Shown in pieces: positions 1 to 12,401 of a DNA stretch of 64,000 nt (position 1 is its first letter; every line of letters begins with the position of its first letter). A model generated the notes under the pieces. That model was given only the letters and a program-made list of their open reading frames with translations, made no database searches and was not told where the DNA came from. Location of the stretch: contig WPIO01000021.1 of assembly GCA_009760855.2 (NCBI GenBank), positions 2,954,001 to 3,018,000 of the forward strand, written 5' to 3'. The stretch comes from Cristatella mucedo. Its lineage: Eukaryota; Bryozoa; Phylactolaemata; Cristatellidae. The position numbers were made by a program, and so were the translations under genes.

Positions 1-387
1 AACCATAGCCCCCGGGGAGGGGCAAAACGCCTCTGTTCCAATTTTTTCTTATTGAGTAAAATGAGCTGAAAGAGGCTGTCTAAGCACTGAACTGTATCTG
101 ACAGAAAAATGTTGTTATATGGTATTATCTCTAAGGGCCAATTCCTATGATGGGACGGCTAGCCTATATGTCGTATAAAGCAACATTTGCAGCGGTTTCA
201 CATTAAGTTGGCTGTGAGATCAACTAGAACAATAAAAATTCGGTCAATTCGTCGGTGATGAGTCGCTGTCCGTAGTTGCAATGGCCCTATTGGTGTCTCT
301 AGCTTCGATTGAATAGCTGCTCCACATTAAGGAGATATTATCTCCACCTTGTCCGAGCGAGCCTTCACAAATTGGACATATCCTGGT

Positions 388-556
388 GCTGGGCCGTGGT
401 AGCCCAGGAGGTAAGGTGCTCGCTGTTCACGGCCCATGTCGTGGGTTTGAATCCTGCAGCGGGCGTTGCTTTATTGCACACTGCAGGTGGAGGTGATAGC
501 AGTTAAGGCTCTTCTGTCGCTAAACAAATGAGGCCGTTAAATCGGCTAAAAATGTC
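388..556 (+). mobile_element. tRNA-derived SINE, family SINE-1
   Basis: A pol III type internal promoter is visible: box A-like TAGCCCAGGAGG at 400-411 and box B-like GGGTTTGAATCC at 443-454. It is followed by a non-tRNA body that ends near AAATCGGCTAA. The same head and body recur at 12230, 22690, 34845 and 48798, which is why I call it a SINE and not a tRNA gene. No acceptor stem pairing is evident. Confidence 0.7.
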
Positions 557-1784
557 CTGAAGCAGAAAGTACGCCTAGTAGCCGACCTCGCCGCGCAGTT
601 GTCATCAATGTGTGGAGAACCGTTCGCGGAGGCAATCTTGGAAGAAACTCTTTATTTGTGAGGGTGAATTAGCACAGCAGTCGGCCATGTCGACACGGTC
701 ACTTAAGCGTTTTTCTATAAATAATTTAACCTCGCATGTAAAGTCGCTAAAAGCTATTCACGCTTAGCCGCAGTTTCGGTATCGTTAGCCGCATATTCCT
801 CGCCCATTCGTCGACGATTCACGATTAATGACGATACTGTGATTCGTGTCAAGATTCTAAGAGTTAAGGAAAAAGTAACAAGGTCGAGCAAGTCCACGTA
901 ATGCAACTTACCAAGCAAAGAGAGCCGGCTGAATGTGCTGCTGTAAAAGATAGGTTCGTGAGAAGGACAAGCTGAACTCCAAAGCCCCGATTTGGCTGCT
1001 GGTGGTCAGGTGAGATAAGTTCACGCTTGAATACAGACTTACTTATGCAGCCCATTGACTAAAGTACGACTCATCCGTTTACTCAAAAAACTAGATTGCG
1101 TAATCACCTCCCGCATTAGGGAGGTCAAGATTCGCTTGGTTTTCTGCGGCACACTCACAATGAAGCATCTTCTTTGTACAAAACGTTTTTAGTCCTATCT
1201 GCTCGGCTATTTGGGGGGCCTTTGCTCTGCGAGTATTTTGAAACGCTTCGTTTTACTGAGCCCTCGCGAGAAGAAAACTGCACACCAGAATGTGCAGCCG
1301 GATACACTCTGCATTCATCCAGCAGCCGATTGATTGTGGGCGCTCGCTATGCACAGTCCAGCACCGAGCTCGTCATTGCCATTGGCTTCTAAAGCGACCC
1401 GATGCTGGCCGTTTTCCTGATCCCTAGATCCTACCGTCTAATTAGCACATTTACAGAATCAGGTACATTGAATGCACATTAATTGAGTTGAATTGAATTG
1501 GCCATGCCTTCATCGTGGGTGGCAAAGTTTCATGATTTCGCTCAAGAGCAACACGCAAAGAATTGAATAAGTTTGAGTCGTTTTCATAGCAGCATTCGTT
1601 TTAGGCTATCCTGTTCAAGCCAGTGCACAGGTGAAACGACGCAGGTGATTCCCGGTTTGCGTTTGATAGCGAACAACTCACATCTCATAAAATGAAGCCT
1701 TTATTTTGTGAACTCGAGATTTAAATTTAAAAATTTACATTGTAAAGACAGACATAATTCTAAGACAGGTCGTGCATAGACTGT
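557..1784. other. Intergenic stretch without recognisable gene
   Basis: No conserved coding region, RNA gene or clear repeat is seen here. Open frames are short and unrelated to known families. Confidence 0.5.
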
Positions 1785-2500
1785 ATTGCTTTCGTGACAT
1801 CTCGTCTCGACTTCTGCAACTCACTGCTTACTGGCCTACCAGCATGTGCGATCAGGCGATTGCAGCTGGTGCAAAACTCTGCAGCTAGGCTTGTCTGTCG
1901 TGAGCGTCGCAGTTGCCACATTACTCCACTTCTCGCCGACCTGCACTGGTTACCAGTCAAGCAACGGATTGACTTCAAGGTTTTGTCGCTCACTTTTAGG
2001 TCTCTTCATTCTATGGCTCCAACCTATCTTTCAGATATACTACCCTATCAGGCAAAGCATCGTACCACTCGCTTTTCGGAATCCAACAGTCTAGAAATAC
2101 CTCGTACAAACCTTAAATCCTTTGGAGACCGTGCATTTAGCTCGTATGCTCCCACAGCCTGGAACTCCCTCCCGACCTGCATCAGAACATCCCCTGACCT
2201 GACCACATTTAAAAGAAACTTAAAAACATACCTATTTAGGACAGCATTTAGTGGGTCCTTTTGATTCGTCCTCAATGTGCTTATGCGTGCTGACACTGTT
2301 CATGCTGCCACTAACCACATTTGCATGCTGACCCAGTGCATGTAACCCCTAACCATGTTATTCATTTTGTTTGTTTTTCAAGCATGATTTCACTTACTAT
2401 TCTATTGCGTATCACTTTGCAGCAAATGTGAAGCGCCTAGAGAGAGATTAAGTTCTCTGAGGGCGCTTTATCAAGTGCAATATTATTATTATTATATTGC
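1785..2500 (+). mobile_element. 5'-truncated LINE-A with open C-terminal ORF
   Basis: An open frame at 1794-2264 (156 codons) encodes the C-terminal end of a non-LTR retrotransposon ORF2. Its typical landmarks are [32 protein letters not shown] and AWNSLP. A 3' UTR follows, ending at about 2430-2500 with the hairpin AAGCGCC...GGGCGCTTT and an ATT-rich tail. The copy lacks endonuclease and reverse transcriptase, a typical result of 5' truncation during target-primed reverse transcription. The intact frame and close match to the copies at 52387-53067 and 62812-63582 suggest recent activity. The clade (CR1/L2-like) is inferred. Confidence 0.85.
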
Positions 2501-4604
2501 TATACCTTAATGATCCTGTTGAGGCACACCAGTTGGTTAGGGTCAGCAATAAATATTCTGCGTCATTACTCATTCTCTCGTTGAATAGACCTGGAATGGC
2601 GAGGTCTGCTTTTTGCCACGACGAAAGCATTTCACCTGCGGCACAAATTAGTACCTTCAGCTTATTTTACTTGGTGCTTGTTATTGTTCCAAGTAAAGAC
2701 TTTTCATGAGGAGCTTGTCGCTCAGGTGCGAGAAAACGCTAAACGAATGGATAAGCGGACTAAAAACTTCGTCTACCCATAAGACGGCGTGGAATGTCCG
2801 AGTGCTGTGGCAGCATTGAGGCACGTGTGTGTCGATACAAATCTATGTACAGGACCTATACTCAGGTGCCCATACAAGATACCGCAAACTATCCAGGAAT
2901 GTGACCTCAAACCTAAAGCACAATACAGAAAGTAAGGAAGGATCAGCTGATCCACTTGCCTTATTCATGTACCGTCCAGAGAGCTCCTGCCACTTTAGCC
3001 CGGCTTGCTTCGGGCCATTAACTTTGCCCTTGCCTTGCTGCTGCAGGACCCGCGACCAGGATCGTAAGGTTTGAACCTCTGACCACTGGGCTAAGGGTAG
3101 TGCCGCTGCAAATACTTTTCTAAGAACAAGCGCTCCCGACATATTAGGTACAGAATACGAATACAATACACAGATTACGAATACAATACTACTCTATGGA
3201 CAATGCAAGACTATAGTGTTTTGACCTCTCTTCGAGCGACTATCTGGCGAGTTGGTTGCTCGGAGAGAGTTCGGAAAGAACTCGACAAGATCGAGGAGGC
3301 TCGAATCTCCCAGAGTACTCCCGTAATCTACGTAATCTCCCAGAGTACCGAGTACCGCCGGTCACCAATCGTGCAGGCCAGACAGGCGAGGTTACCAGCC
3401 AGCCAGCAAGAGGAGCTGGGTCCGAGGCTCTCGTGTTTTATGGCATTCCTCGCTGAGATCGCAAATACAATTAGGAGCATGAACCTGACCCTGACCCTGA
3501 CCCCGACCGTGCCTATATCTACAGCTAGCCAGTCAGGCTACGCTTGAAGGACCCTTCGCTATCTACAGGTAACCAGTCAAGCTACATGGGCAGTCGTCTA
3601 GCCTCCTTCAACGCTTCTCCTTAGGAATTAGACCGCGTGGCCGAGTGTATGAGAGTGTAACAGTTCAGCACACCTCCCTAATTGTCAAGATTGGTCGGTT
3701 GCTTGCACATCCCTCGTGCTCCTCCGGGCACGCGTCTACAGTGTCCGCCTCAGGGCTAAGGGCCCATTTGCGGACGCAACAGATAAGCTTGGCCTGACTT
3801 TTTGTTGCGTCAGGCCACGCACTTTAGGGAATTTATGTCTGAGGAGGAAGCAAATCTTTCTTGAGCAGTCGCAGCACGTCCGTATAATTTTTTTCGCAAC
3901 ATCCACATGTTGGCAGCGTTAGAGTGAATAATAAAAACTGATGGCTTTCTCGACAGTGTCAGCATCTGTCAACATCTCAGGGACGGAGAGTGCTTTCATA
4001 AACTCCTTACGTCCATATGCACAAGGACTGGACTTGTGCGTAAGTGAACTTGCTCGCAAGTGCTTGACTTAAACCGCCATCTCCTCGCTTCACCTAACCT
4101 GTATATATAGAAATGGTAATCAATATCGACTTTCAGTGCTCACTGTAATCGCAAAAATTTTTAGTGAAAGCTATTGTCAACATTAGAATTGACCAGCGGG
4201 CAGCTGATCGTGGAGCCTCGTCACCATAACCCGTGTACGGGAGAGGAAAGAAAGAGTATTTGTGTGAAGTAAGAGATCGCCGTGAATTCGTTTGAAGATT
4301 ATATCGTCTACCGTATGAGTAGCGGACGGTCGAGATTGCTTCTTGTTGTTCTCAATCGACAGCTGCTCCAATCGCTATCGTCGGCGCTCTGCTGGTCTAG
4401 GCTCAAATTCGTTGTGGCCTGGTTATTGCAGCCATCCTCAATATGCCTCCATTTACATTGATTAATATATAAATTAATATCATTTCCGTATTGTAAATAT
4501 ATTTCGTTTTATCTATACGGCCGTTCGTCTTCTTCGTAAAGCTGCCGATGGAGCATTAAATATACATGTATCTCCGTCTGTACCTCCATAAAGCCACAAA
4601 GACT
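2501..4604. other. Intergenic stretch, weak SINE remnant only
   Basis: No gene is recognised. A minus-strand tRNA-like fragment around 3048-3105 (box A-like TAGCCCAGTGGT and box B-like GGTTCAAACC on the complement, too closely spaced) may be a deleted SINE. A short direct repeat based on CCAGTCA(A/G)GCTAC occurs near 3515-3585. Confidence 0.4.
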
Positions 4605-5650
4605 TTGTGGGTGTTATGCAGGAGAGTTTTGTATAGCGCACTCACAACCTAAGCAGCTTACGGCACGCAGTCGGAAGCCAGTAGACTTGGACTCACGCAA
4701 CAAAGAGAAAGTGGGAAGCATAGCAGGGTCAGGAGAGCAGTTGAGGTAGTGAGTAGCATGAAAGTAGCAGCTCAGGACCGCTGGAAACGATGAGCCATGG
4801 TCGGCAGCAGGAGAGTAACAGAGCTAAAGCTTCCGTCGCCAACGGTCTTTGAGGGAGGAACAGCTAATTTATTGTCCACACAGGACCTGAGGGCGAAAAG
4901 AGGCTGAAACTGGTTCAGCAGTTCAGCTAGGTATATAGGAGCCAAACCGTGGCGGGCCTTGTGGGTCAGCTTCAGAACTTTGCTCTGTATCCGTTGACCA
5001 ACCGGCAGCCATCCTAGCTCTTCTAGTAAAGGAGATACGAGGTCAAACCTCTGGGATTTGCAAACTAGCCTTGTAGCCATATTCATAGCCAGCTGCATAG
5101 GTCTTGTGGCTTTTTCGGTAGTCCAGCCAAAAGGGAACTACAATAATCTAGCCAAGACATAACTAAGGAGCTGGTTAACTTTTTTGCATGTCACCTTGGA
5201 AGACAGTTCCTAATCTTCTATAGGGATCTGACCTAATGGCTGGTTGTAACAGCAATCTTCTGAATGAAGCTTTTAAAATTTAGGCAGTTGAAAACGACAC
5301 CTAAATTTTGAGCCCACGGTGATGGTCGCACAACAGCATTACCTATTAGAAGAGCCAAACCTTCTAATCCAGCCAGACGTGTAGGTTGTTATGTGAGCAG
5401 CTGCTCAGTTTTGCCGTCGTTTAGTTTCAAGAAATTTACCGACATCCAGGATCGAATGTCGGCAAAGCAAGCATTCAGTTTATTAGTCACTGAAGCAGAT
5501 TCCGACGGTTTGAATGATAAATACAGCTGCGTACCGTTAGCATAAAAGTGATACATTACTTCATTGGCCTTAATCACTTTTCCCAGAGGTTGAATATAAA
5601 TGGCGAATGGTAACGGACCGAGGACGGACTCTTGCTGTTCTCTGTGCCAG
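4605..5650 (-). mobile_element. LINE-B fragment with decayed reverse transcriptase
   Basis: Read on the minus strand, 5640-5389 encodes the reverse transcriptase palm segment. The catalytic box, normally FYADD, reads FYANG, so this copy has lost one catalytic aspartate. Further 3', 5098-4772 encodes the C-terminal tail (QLAMNMATRLV, LGWLPV, LAPIYLAELL). The 3' UTR near 4605-4680 contains the stretch GAGAGTTTTGTATAGCGCAC (plus-strand reading), shared with the copy at 62217-62340. This family differs from LINE-A in its C-terminal sequence and 3' UTR. It is a dead, 5'-truncated copy. Confidence 0.8.
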
Positions 5651-6670
5651 CTGAATTTTTTAACAATTAATGATGTAAAAGGATTTTCCAGGGTAGCTCG
5701 TATACTTGCTAAGTGCCGCGTTCCAAGAACGCCGCAGGTTGTGATGAGGAGTGCATATAGCGGAAGCGGAATCGCAGAAAGGAACTGGCTGGCTCAATTG
5801 AAAAACATGGAACTGCAAAAAACTGGAAGTCGTCAGGCCCTCGGCAGCAGATTCAAAGGTCTCACTTTAGTAGCGGCCAGAAAGACTTGCTAGATTTAAT
5901 CCTGCTCGTGGCTGGCGGGCACTGATAATTGACTTGCTGCGGAACTCGAGATCCTTGCCTGAGTCGTGAAGTGCAAGCCCTCTCCCGCCGAGCTAAACCC
6001 ATGCGGCGTAGTCATGAGCAGTATATCTCCACATGGTGTGAAAGACGCCGACAGTCGGTATTATTTGCGGTCAGCTGTTAACCCCAACTGCTGTAAGTCT
6101 GGGGAGCTCAGCTTAGCTGCCTGCTCCCCGGGGCCCGGTCGGCGGGAGTCCCGGTGTTGGGAGCGGCTTGCAAAGATAAAAGCAAGATCATCGAGGCTGG
6201 TCAAGGACGAATGCCCCTAAGAACGCGATAATGATGTGCTTACTCGGAGAATCTTCGATTCAAATCTAGAATCATAAGGACCTGCACCGGCTGGTTGAAC
6301 AATGAAATAAGCGGCCTCACGAAGTAAACTAAGGACAGACCTTGAACGCAGGGCATCTTGCAGCGGTGGGAACTTAACTGGCTTAAGTCTCATTGCTTTG
6401 GCTTGCGTGAACGACAGCAACTCTGTTGTTCTGTCTAGTTTCTCCCTAATGACTCTGCTGCCGCGATGTGCACTTATTAAAAGCTCTTGTCCTTCCTTCT
6501 ATGCACTGCTCCCAGCTAACACTATTCACCAATCTTTCGCCTGCATGCTTGTCCTATCGCCTTTACTCACTTCTTCTTCGATGTTCTTGCTTCACTTTCC
6601 CACGGTACGAATCACGAAGCAATCTAGATAATCATTTAGTCCCTTCTCTTCATGTTTCTGTTTTTCCCAC
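5651..6670. other. Intergenic stretch, nothing recognised
   Basis: No conserved coding, RNA or repeat signal is recognised in this kilobase. Confidence 0.4.
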
Positions 6671-6673
6671 TCG

Positions 6674-6674
<1 letters not shown>

Positions 6675-6769
<95 letters not shown>

Positions 6770-6783
6770 CTCTCTCTCCCTAT

Positions 6784-6866
<83 letters not shown>

Positions 6867-6903
6867 ATCCCTTTCTCTGTCTCTGTCTCTGTCTCTCTTT
6901 CTC
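6675..6903. repeat. Compound (CA)n-(CT)n microsatellite
   Basis: About 90 bases of CA dinucleotides change directly into more than 100 bases of CT dinucleotides with a few interruptions. All open frames across it are artefacts of the repeat. Confidence 0.98.
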
Positions 6904-7152
6904 GTTATCTTTCAGTATCTCGCACTCTGTCTCTCTCCATCTATATTTCTATCTATCTATCCGTTGAATATATCCCTCTCTTTTCTCTCCATTAGTACAG
7001 TGAATGTCGAGGATCCTAAAATCTTCAGCAAACGCAGAATCGATAAAACAGTAACAAATACGCCACAGTTACCACGACTGGTTGAGAAACACTTGGTTAT
7101 TTTTAACATTTCTTCCTCTTCATCTTTCACAATTTTCCCCTATTTCCATCCG

Positions 7153-7154
<2 letters not shown>

Positions 7155-7246
<92 letters not shown>

Positions 7247-7264
7247 GCTCTCTCGCTCTCTCAC
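7155..7264. repeat. (CT)n microsatellite
   Basis: A nearly pure CT dinucleotide tract with a few CCCTCTCC and CGCTCT interruptions. It lies 250 bases from the compound CA/CT tract and may be part of one expanded low-complexity locus. Confidence 0.97.
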
Positions 7265-8321
7265 TCTTTCATCTCGTTTCCTGTGCTGGTCTTCTTTTTG
7301 TCCCAGCCTACCTTGCCAGCGTGTAGCTAGCAACAGCTAAGCACAAATGACTGTCACGCAGTGACTTTTGATAAATCCTTACCTTGTTAATTGTCCTTGA
7401 GCGACAACCTTGAAGAGAGAAAGCCGATCGTTAAAACTTCCCTTAATTAAGATTGACACGCTTTACTTCAATCACTTTCGTGCACCGCTTTTTACCTTCA
7501 TCACTACCCTGCACCTAGAGCTGTGTTTAAATGCACTTCTGATTTGAAGCCAATGGCCTTGTACACTTGCAGTATTCTTACGAACCCTGAATATACAAAT
7601 CATAATATCTCTACAAATACTTTCTCATGAATTATATTTTTAATTCAATCTTCAATTTTAACCGTAAGAGTACATTCTGTTTTTGGCATTTATATTTGTA
7701 AACGTCGCAGGCTGTCCTTCCATCGATCCCATTGGCTAGTGAAACAGCAGCGACTTCCACTTACGGCACGAACTCACGCATTTAAGTGACGACTCTAAAC
7801 ACCAAAGAAAAGTAGAGAAAATCCTCTGCTCAATGCGCAAAGTTAAACATGCCACTGCTCTGTGTAATTCAATTATGCCACGTAAAAATATTTCATAAAG
7901 CTGTGCTGTGCGATGCCCATTTTTTCTGTGTCCATATTCGTTGACGAGCTGGCGATGCAGCACGATTAGTCCTCTAACTCAGCCCTAGCATATAATGCTT
8001 AAATGCAAATATAATTTTAAGATACTCCTGAATATATACTTTCCGTGTAAACACGTGGGCGTGGCTACTGACAATCATTAGGCGATCGGTAAAATGACTT
8101 TCGCCCCGGAGGTGAGGGCTCGTCAGCGCAGCAGTGGATCGAGTACGGCACTCGAGCGCTCGATGGCTCACCGGAGGCTAGCGAGCCATCGTACATTTAG
8201 AATGTTCACAAAACACGGGCTATTTCTTTTGGAGAAGCTGAAAAGAAGCCTCTCCGAGGACAGCGTCTCGTGTACTAGAGACTACCGAGAGTATGCGGCT
8301 CGTGCTACCATTCGTTTTGCC

Positions 8322-8460
8322 ACCATGGTTTGGCCAAGGGAGTATGGTGCTCACTCCAATGACAGAGGTGGTGGGCTCCAGTCCTGCGGCCAATTTAAAG
8401 CCCTTGGATGGAGATTAAGTTCTCTTAAAGCTCCATATCAATTAATTATATTGTATGTAC
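8322..8460 (+). mobile_element. tRNA-derived SINE, family SINE-2
   Basis: Box A-like TGGCCAAGGGAG at 8331-8342 and box B-like GGGCTCCAGTCC at 8373-8384 form the head. The tail contains GGAGATTAAGTTCTCTTAAAG, the hairpin block also found at the 3' end of LINE-A. The copy is diverged. Confidence 0.6.
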
Positions 8461-8558
8461 ATTAGCAAACTGTGAGTTACGACTAAGGAAATAATTTAAG
8501 CGAATTTTATCATTCTGTGTTTGTTAGGAAATGCTTTGTTGTGCTTGTTTTCATTCCA

Positions 8559-8900
8559 AAAGCCTCATCGATTTCTTGCACCATTTTTTAAAATTTTTTT
8601 AATTCAAATAAATGGATGAGCACCCTCAGATAAAATTTCTTAAACCATGAATGATTTCTATGAAAACCCGTAACACAGCTGTTGAGACACATTTTTAGAG
8701 TGTGGGATATTCAGCATCCAATAAATCTGACATCGCAGTGCTCAGGGGTGTCACAAAATAATATCCTTCAAAAATGGCGACTGAATCTAAGCCAGAAATA
8801 GCTTTAGATGTAGAAAATACCGAGTCACATCGCATGTTTTTTCCCCTGCTAGGAAAACCATGATGGTAGCATGCACACATTTGTTTTAGTATTTTAACTC
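8559..8900. repeat. Dispersed repeat X, copy 1
   Basis: This AT-rich segment starts with TCATCGATTTCTTGCACC and later contains ATATCCTTCAAAAATGGCGAC. Both blocks recur in the same order and orientation, diverged, at 43777-44093. No coding capacity or terminal repeats are evident, so the class is unknown. Confidence 0.5.
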
Positions 8901-9640
8901 AGTAAATCCTTTTTTGGCGAAACTTAGTTGGCCAGAAGCCCCAAAATGCTCAAATACTTAAGGTTATATCTTGATTTCAAGGATACTATAGTTTTTGCGT
9001 CAGCGCTGTATACTGTTTTTTTATATGTCCAGGTATTCACATGAAGTAAAATATAAAATTTAACTGATTTAACAGCCTCGCCTATATAATGTACACTTAA
9101 AATAAATTGTATATATAGTTAGTATTCTATGTACTGCATATATCCACTTTTGTACGCATAATTTGCAGGTAAATATAGTTTATGGACCTATACTATCAGT
9201 CTACTATAATCAATCTCTCGTAGTTTATTTATAGTATAGCTCAATCCACTTTATAAATATATTTATATATGCATTTTATATGTATTTACAGCCAGCCCCC
9301 CCCCCGACTTACGACGGTTCGTCTTTTTAAAATTTTGAAATACGAAATCGGTCATGGTCACTAAAAATCGAAATCAAAATTTGTCCTAGAAAACTTTCAA
9401 AATTCGCACGCGGTCAGTAGATTTGAAAACGCCGCAAACAGTTGGGAGGAAACGAGGTGTGACCGTGTCAGAACGTATCATAGCAGAATGTATCGTATAT
9501 ATGATTTAGCAAAATTCCACTTACGACAGATTTTCCGGTCCCTATCTATTTCGGAAGTCGGGGCTGACTGTAACTGTATGAATTGTGTATATATTATAAA
9601 TTTTGAATATCCGTATGTGAACACGTTCGGTAAATGGAAG
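8901..9640. other. AT-rich intergenic DNA
   Basis: The base composition is strongly AT-biased, with many ATATAT runs between 9050 and 9290. No gene is recognised. Confidence 0.5.
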
Positions 9641-9641
9641 T

Positions 9642-9722
9642 CACTGCACGCCCTCAGAGAATTTAATCTCTTTATAGGCACTTTACATTTTGCTGTAAAG
9701 GAAGCACGATTGATTAGATAGT
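9642..9722 (-). mobile_element. LINE-A 3' end fragment
   Basis: The plus strand reads GCCCTCAGAGAATTTAATCT followed by AGGCACTTTACATTTTGCTG. This is the complement of the LINE-A 3' hairpin and the start of its 3' UTR. Only the terminal piece remains. Confidence 0.6.
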
Positions 9723-10490
9723 AGTATGCTCCATAGGAAAAGAGCCCGCGCAATTGTTGCATAAATAATTTTGTATAAGAAAATGCACTTTCATAATTGA
9801 TATTACAAATTTATTTTGTAATTTATTAGAAAGGAAAGTTATAATGGTTTTGATTTACATATACACGGTGGCTGCAAGGATGAATAGCCAGTAGTTGCTA
9901 ATCAAAAGTACATTGAAACACAACTCTGTGTAGGAAAGTGATATAGATAAAAAAATGGCGCGCGAAAGTGAACACAATGAACGGCGTCAAGTTTAATAAA
10001 GGTAATTTTTAACAATCTATCTTCCTCTCTTCAAATTAGTCGTACAGAGAAAATTATCAATATAATTATTTGTTTTTAACGACAATTCTTCGTTTCATAA
10101 GTATGTTTTAGATCCAAAAAATTTCAGCGTGACAATTTGATGCGTAACTATCGCAGACAACGTGAGGCACAAAAACAGAGGAAACCCATAAGTGTCGCGC
10201 TCCACAAACTTGGCGCATATTGAGCTTTCGTCAGAGAGGCCGCGAGGGAAGCTGAAGAGGGTCGCTGCAAAAGTCCACCCCCCCAACCGTCAGCTTGCAA
10301 ATCCAATTACGATATCCCGTTCACGATTTTCACGTCTTTTTGCTAGTAGGTCTACCTACATACACGTAGTACGTATATATCTTCGGCTGTAGCTTTGAAA
10401 ATGCGATTAAAATTAGTCGGAAGTTAAGATGGAGAATCTTCTAGAGAGCACTCTTCGCACAGAGCGACTCTTGGTGCCCTGCACACGGTA

Positions 10491-10595
10491 GCCCCGTCCC
10501 CGCCCCGTTTCCGTCCCCCGGGGGGGGCGCCTCATACCCCGTTCCCGTCCCCATGCCCCGTCTCCGTCCCCGTACCCGTCCCCGCCCCACCCTCG
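10491..10595. repeat. Imperfect (CCGTCC)n-like GC-rich repeat
   Basis: Repeated CCCCGTCCC units with small variants make an about 100-base GC-rich minisatellite inside an otherwise AT-rich region. A G8 run interrupts it at about 10520. Confidence 0.8.
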
Positions 10596-11017
10596 CAGCC
10601 TTCATCCCAGTCCAAAAAAAGATGTGCAGTGTCTGCGCGTTCACCGAGTGTCAGGTGCAGCAGGCATGCAAGTCTTTTCTTCGATAGTGCTGAAGAAGAA
10701 AAATACTCTCAGCGATGCTTGCAGTAGCGACATAGTAGCGTGTCTCATGCGTCATGAACCTGGACGTGACACTAGGAAAACTCCTTTATTTAGTCATGCG
10801 ATTGCACGCTGGCAGAATATTATGAGATATACCGTACCTAGTTGGGGGTTCACTAGCCAGGGCCTGCTGATGTGCAGTACAGTCAGCTGGTCATCATCCA
10901 GTTGGATTGGACGAAGCCTGCCCTTTTGCTCGAGTCACGTTGGAGGATGAGAAGGTTAGTTAGCCGCATTCGGCGACAGTTTTCGGCGCGTTAACAATAA
11001 AAATAAAAATAATGCAA

Positions 11018-11240
11018 TGGATATAACGCCCTCAGAGAACTCAATTTCTTTCTAAGCGCTTTGCATTTGCTGCAAAGGAATTACGATCGAATGCTTAGTG
11101 GTAGCATGCTCGATAAACAACAGGAATAACATGGTTAGGGGTGACATGCACAGGGTCGGCATGCAAGTTCGGTTAGTTACAGCATGCACAATGTCAGCAA
11201 GTATAAGCACGTAAAGGTCGAATCACAGGAACCCACGAAA
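11018..11240 (-). mobile_element. LINE-A 3' UTR fragment
   Basis: The complement of the LINE-A hairpin (GCCCTCAGAGAACTCAATTT) is followed by the 3' UTR landmarks TTGCTGCAAAGG, AACATGGTTAGGGGTGACAT and GCACAGGGTC. There is no coding part. This is a short 5'-truncated insertion or remnant. Confidence 0.75.
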
Positions 11241-11504
11241 TGCTGTGATAAATAAATGCGTCAAACGCGAACCGTAGAACTGAGTTGTCTTCGTCGCGCA
11301 GCCACTCGCACCTTTAACGAAGAGCTGCCGGAGTTCCTAGACTAACCTGCTGGTTCCCGGCAAACTGAGACATCGGACTGCCCGACTTCACTGGTCTTAA
11401 GTGTCGTCACCATTCCGCGTCGCCATTCAGTTGTGTGGTTTCCCGCTCCCCAACCGGTATTATTGTCATAAATATAACTACGCACGTACGTACTTCTGAC
11501 TTGT

Positions 11505-11650
11505 ATCGCGCCACGAGAGAATTTAATCTCTATTCGGGCGCTTCACAAATGCTGCGGAGCTTGAGCCCGCCTCCTCGGTCGTCAAATACTTTCACCTTGA
11601 CCTTTGTTAGTGGCGAGCGCCCTAATCACTGGGCCAAAGGCAAACGGGGT
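11505..11650 (-). mobile_element. SINE-2 copy
   Basis: The plus strand reads the hairpin tail complement (GAGAATTTAATCTCTATTCG) first, then the complement of box B (GAGCTTGAGCCC) and of box A (ACTGGGCCAAAG at about 11628-11639). The element is therefore on the minus strand. Confidence 0.65.
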
Positions 11651-12227
11651 CGGTAGGCCGCGGCGAAAAGTGCCATTCTTCTTATAAAATGGTTCTTGAT
11701 AGGCTTGCGGGCGAAGACCTTTGGTGCGGGAAAACTTAATCTACCAGTGGGTAAATGGTGATTTTTTTTAGTAACTAAAATACCATTCAGGGGCAGCTTG
11801 CCTTCGGCGCGAACTGCTTTATGCTGCTTGTCGCGAGCGGGCCTGCATTTCAGATGGGGAACGTTTGATTCTGCCGGGCTGGCTGCGTGTGTTCGTGGCG
11901 CCGCCGCTTCCGGCTCTGCGCTCCGCGCTTTTATGTGGCAGCTGCAAAGCGAAATTTCGTGCTGAGCCTTTGGTAATTTAATCCGACTTCACCCAAAATG
12001 CAGCGCTACGATTTTCTCGCGCGCGCCGGAAATTCCTTAATGGGAGTGCTCTTTTGACACCTACAATCAGGGTCTGCTTCCTGAAGAGGGCACCAGTTAT
12101 TTTTAAACTGAGCTACCGCACTTCTACGGAGGTGCGGCTGATAGGCCTGCTGGGCGCTAGCCACTTGACACCCAGCTTCATCGTCCGTCTTCCTAGTGGA
12201 CGTCCACGAGGGCCTAGAGGGAGACAG

Positions 12228-12388
12228 AGTGATAGTCCAAGAGGTAAGGCGCTCGCTCTTCACAACCGACGTCACGGGTTCTAGTCATGCAGTGGGCGTT
12301 CCTTTATTGCCAACTGCAAGTGGTGGCGACAGTCGTTCAGGCTCGTCTTTCGCTATAAAAATTGGGCTATTAAATCAGCTTTTTAATG
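12228..12388 (+). mobile_element. SINE-1 copy
   Basis: Box A-like TAGTCCAAGAGG is at 12233-12244 and box B-like GGGTTCTAGTC at 12276-12286. The SINE-1 body follows (GGGCGTTCCTTTATTGCC) and ends around TTAAATCAGCTTTTT. A SINE-2 copy starts immediately downstream. Confidence 0.7.
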
Positions 12389-12401
12389 TTTTTATTAAAC
12401 C

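Noticed and set aside
6468-7333. Long open frames of SLSL, HTHT and RERE repeats
   Set aside because: They are translations of (CA)n and (CT)n microsatellites. The same applies to frames at 34239-34631, 35011-35401 and 54058-54613 outside the LINE part.
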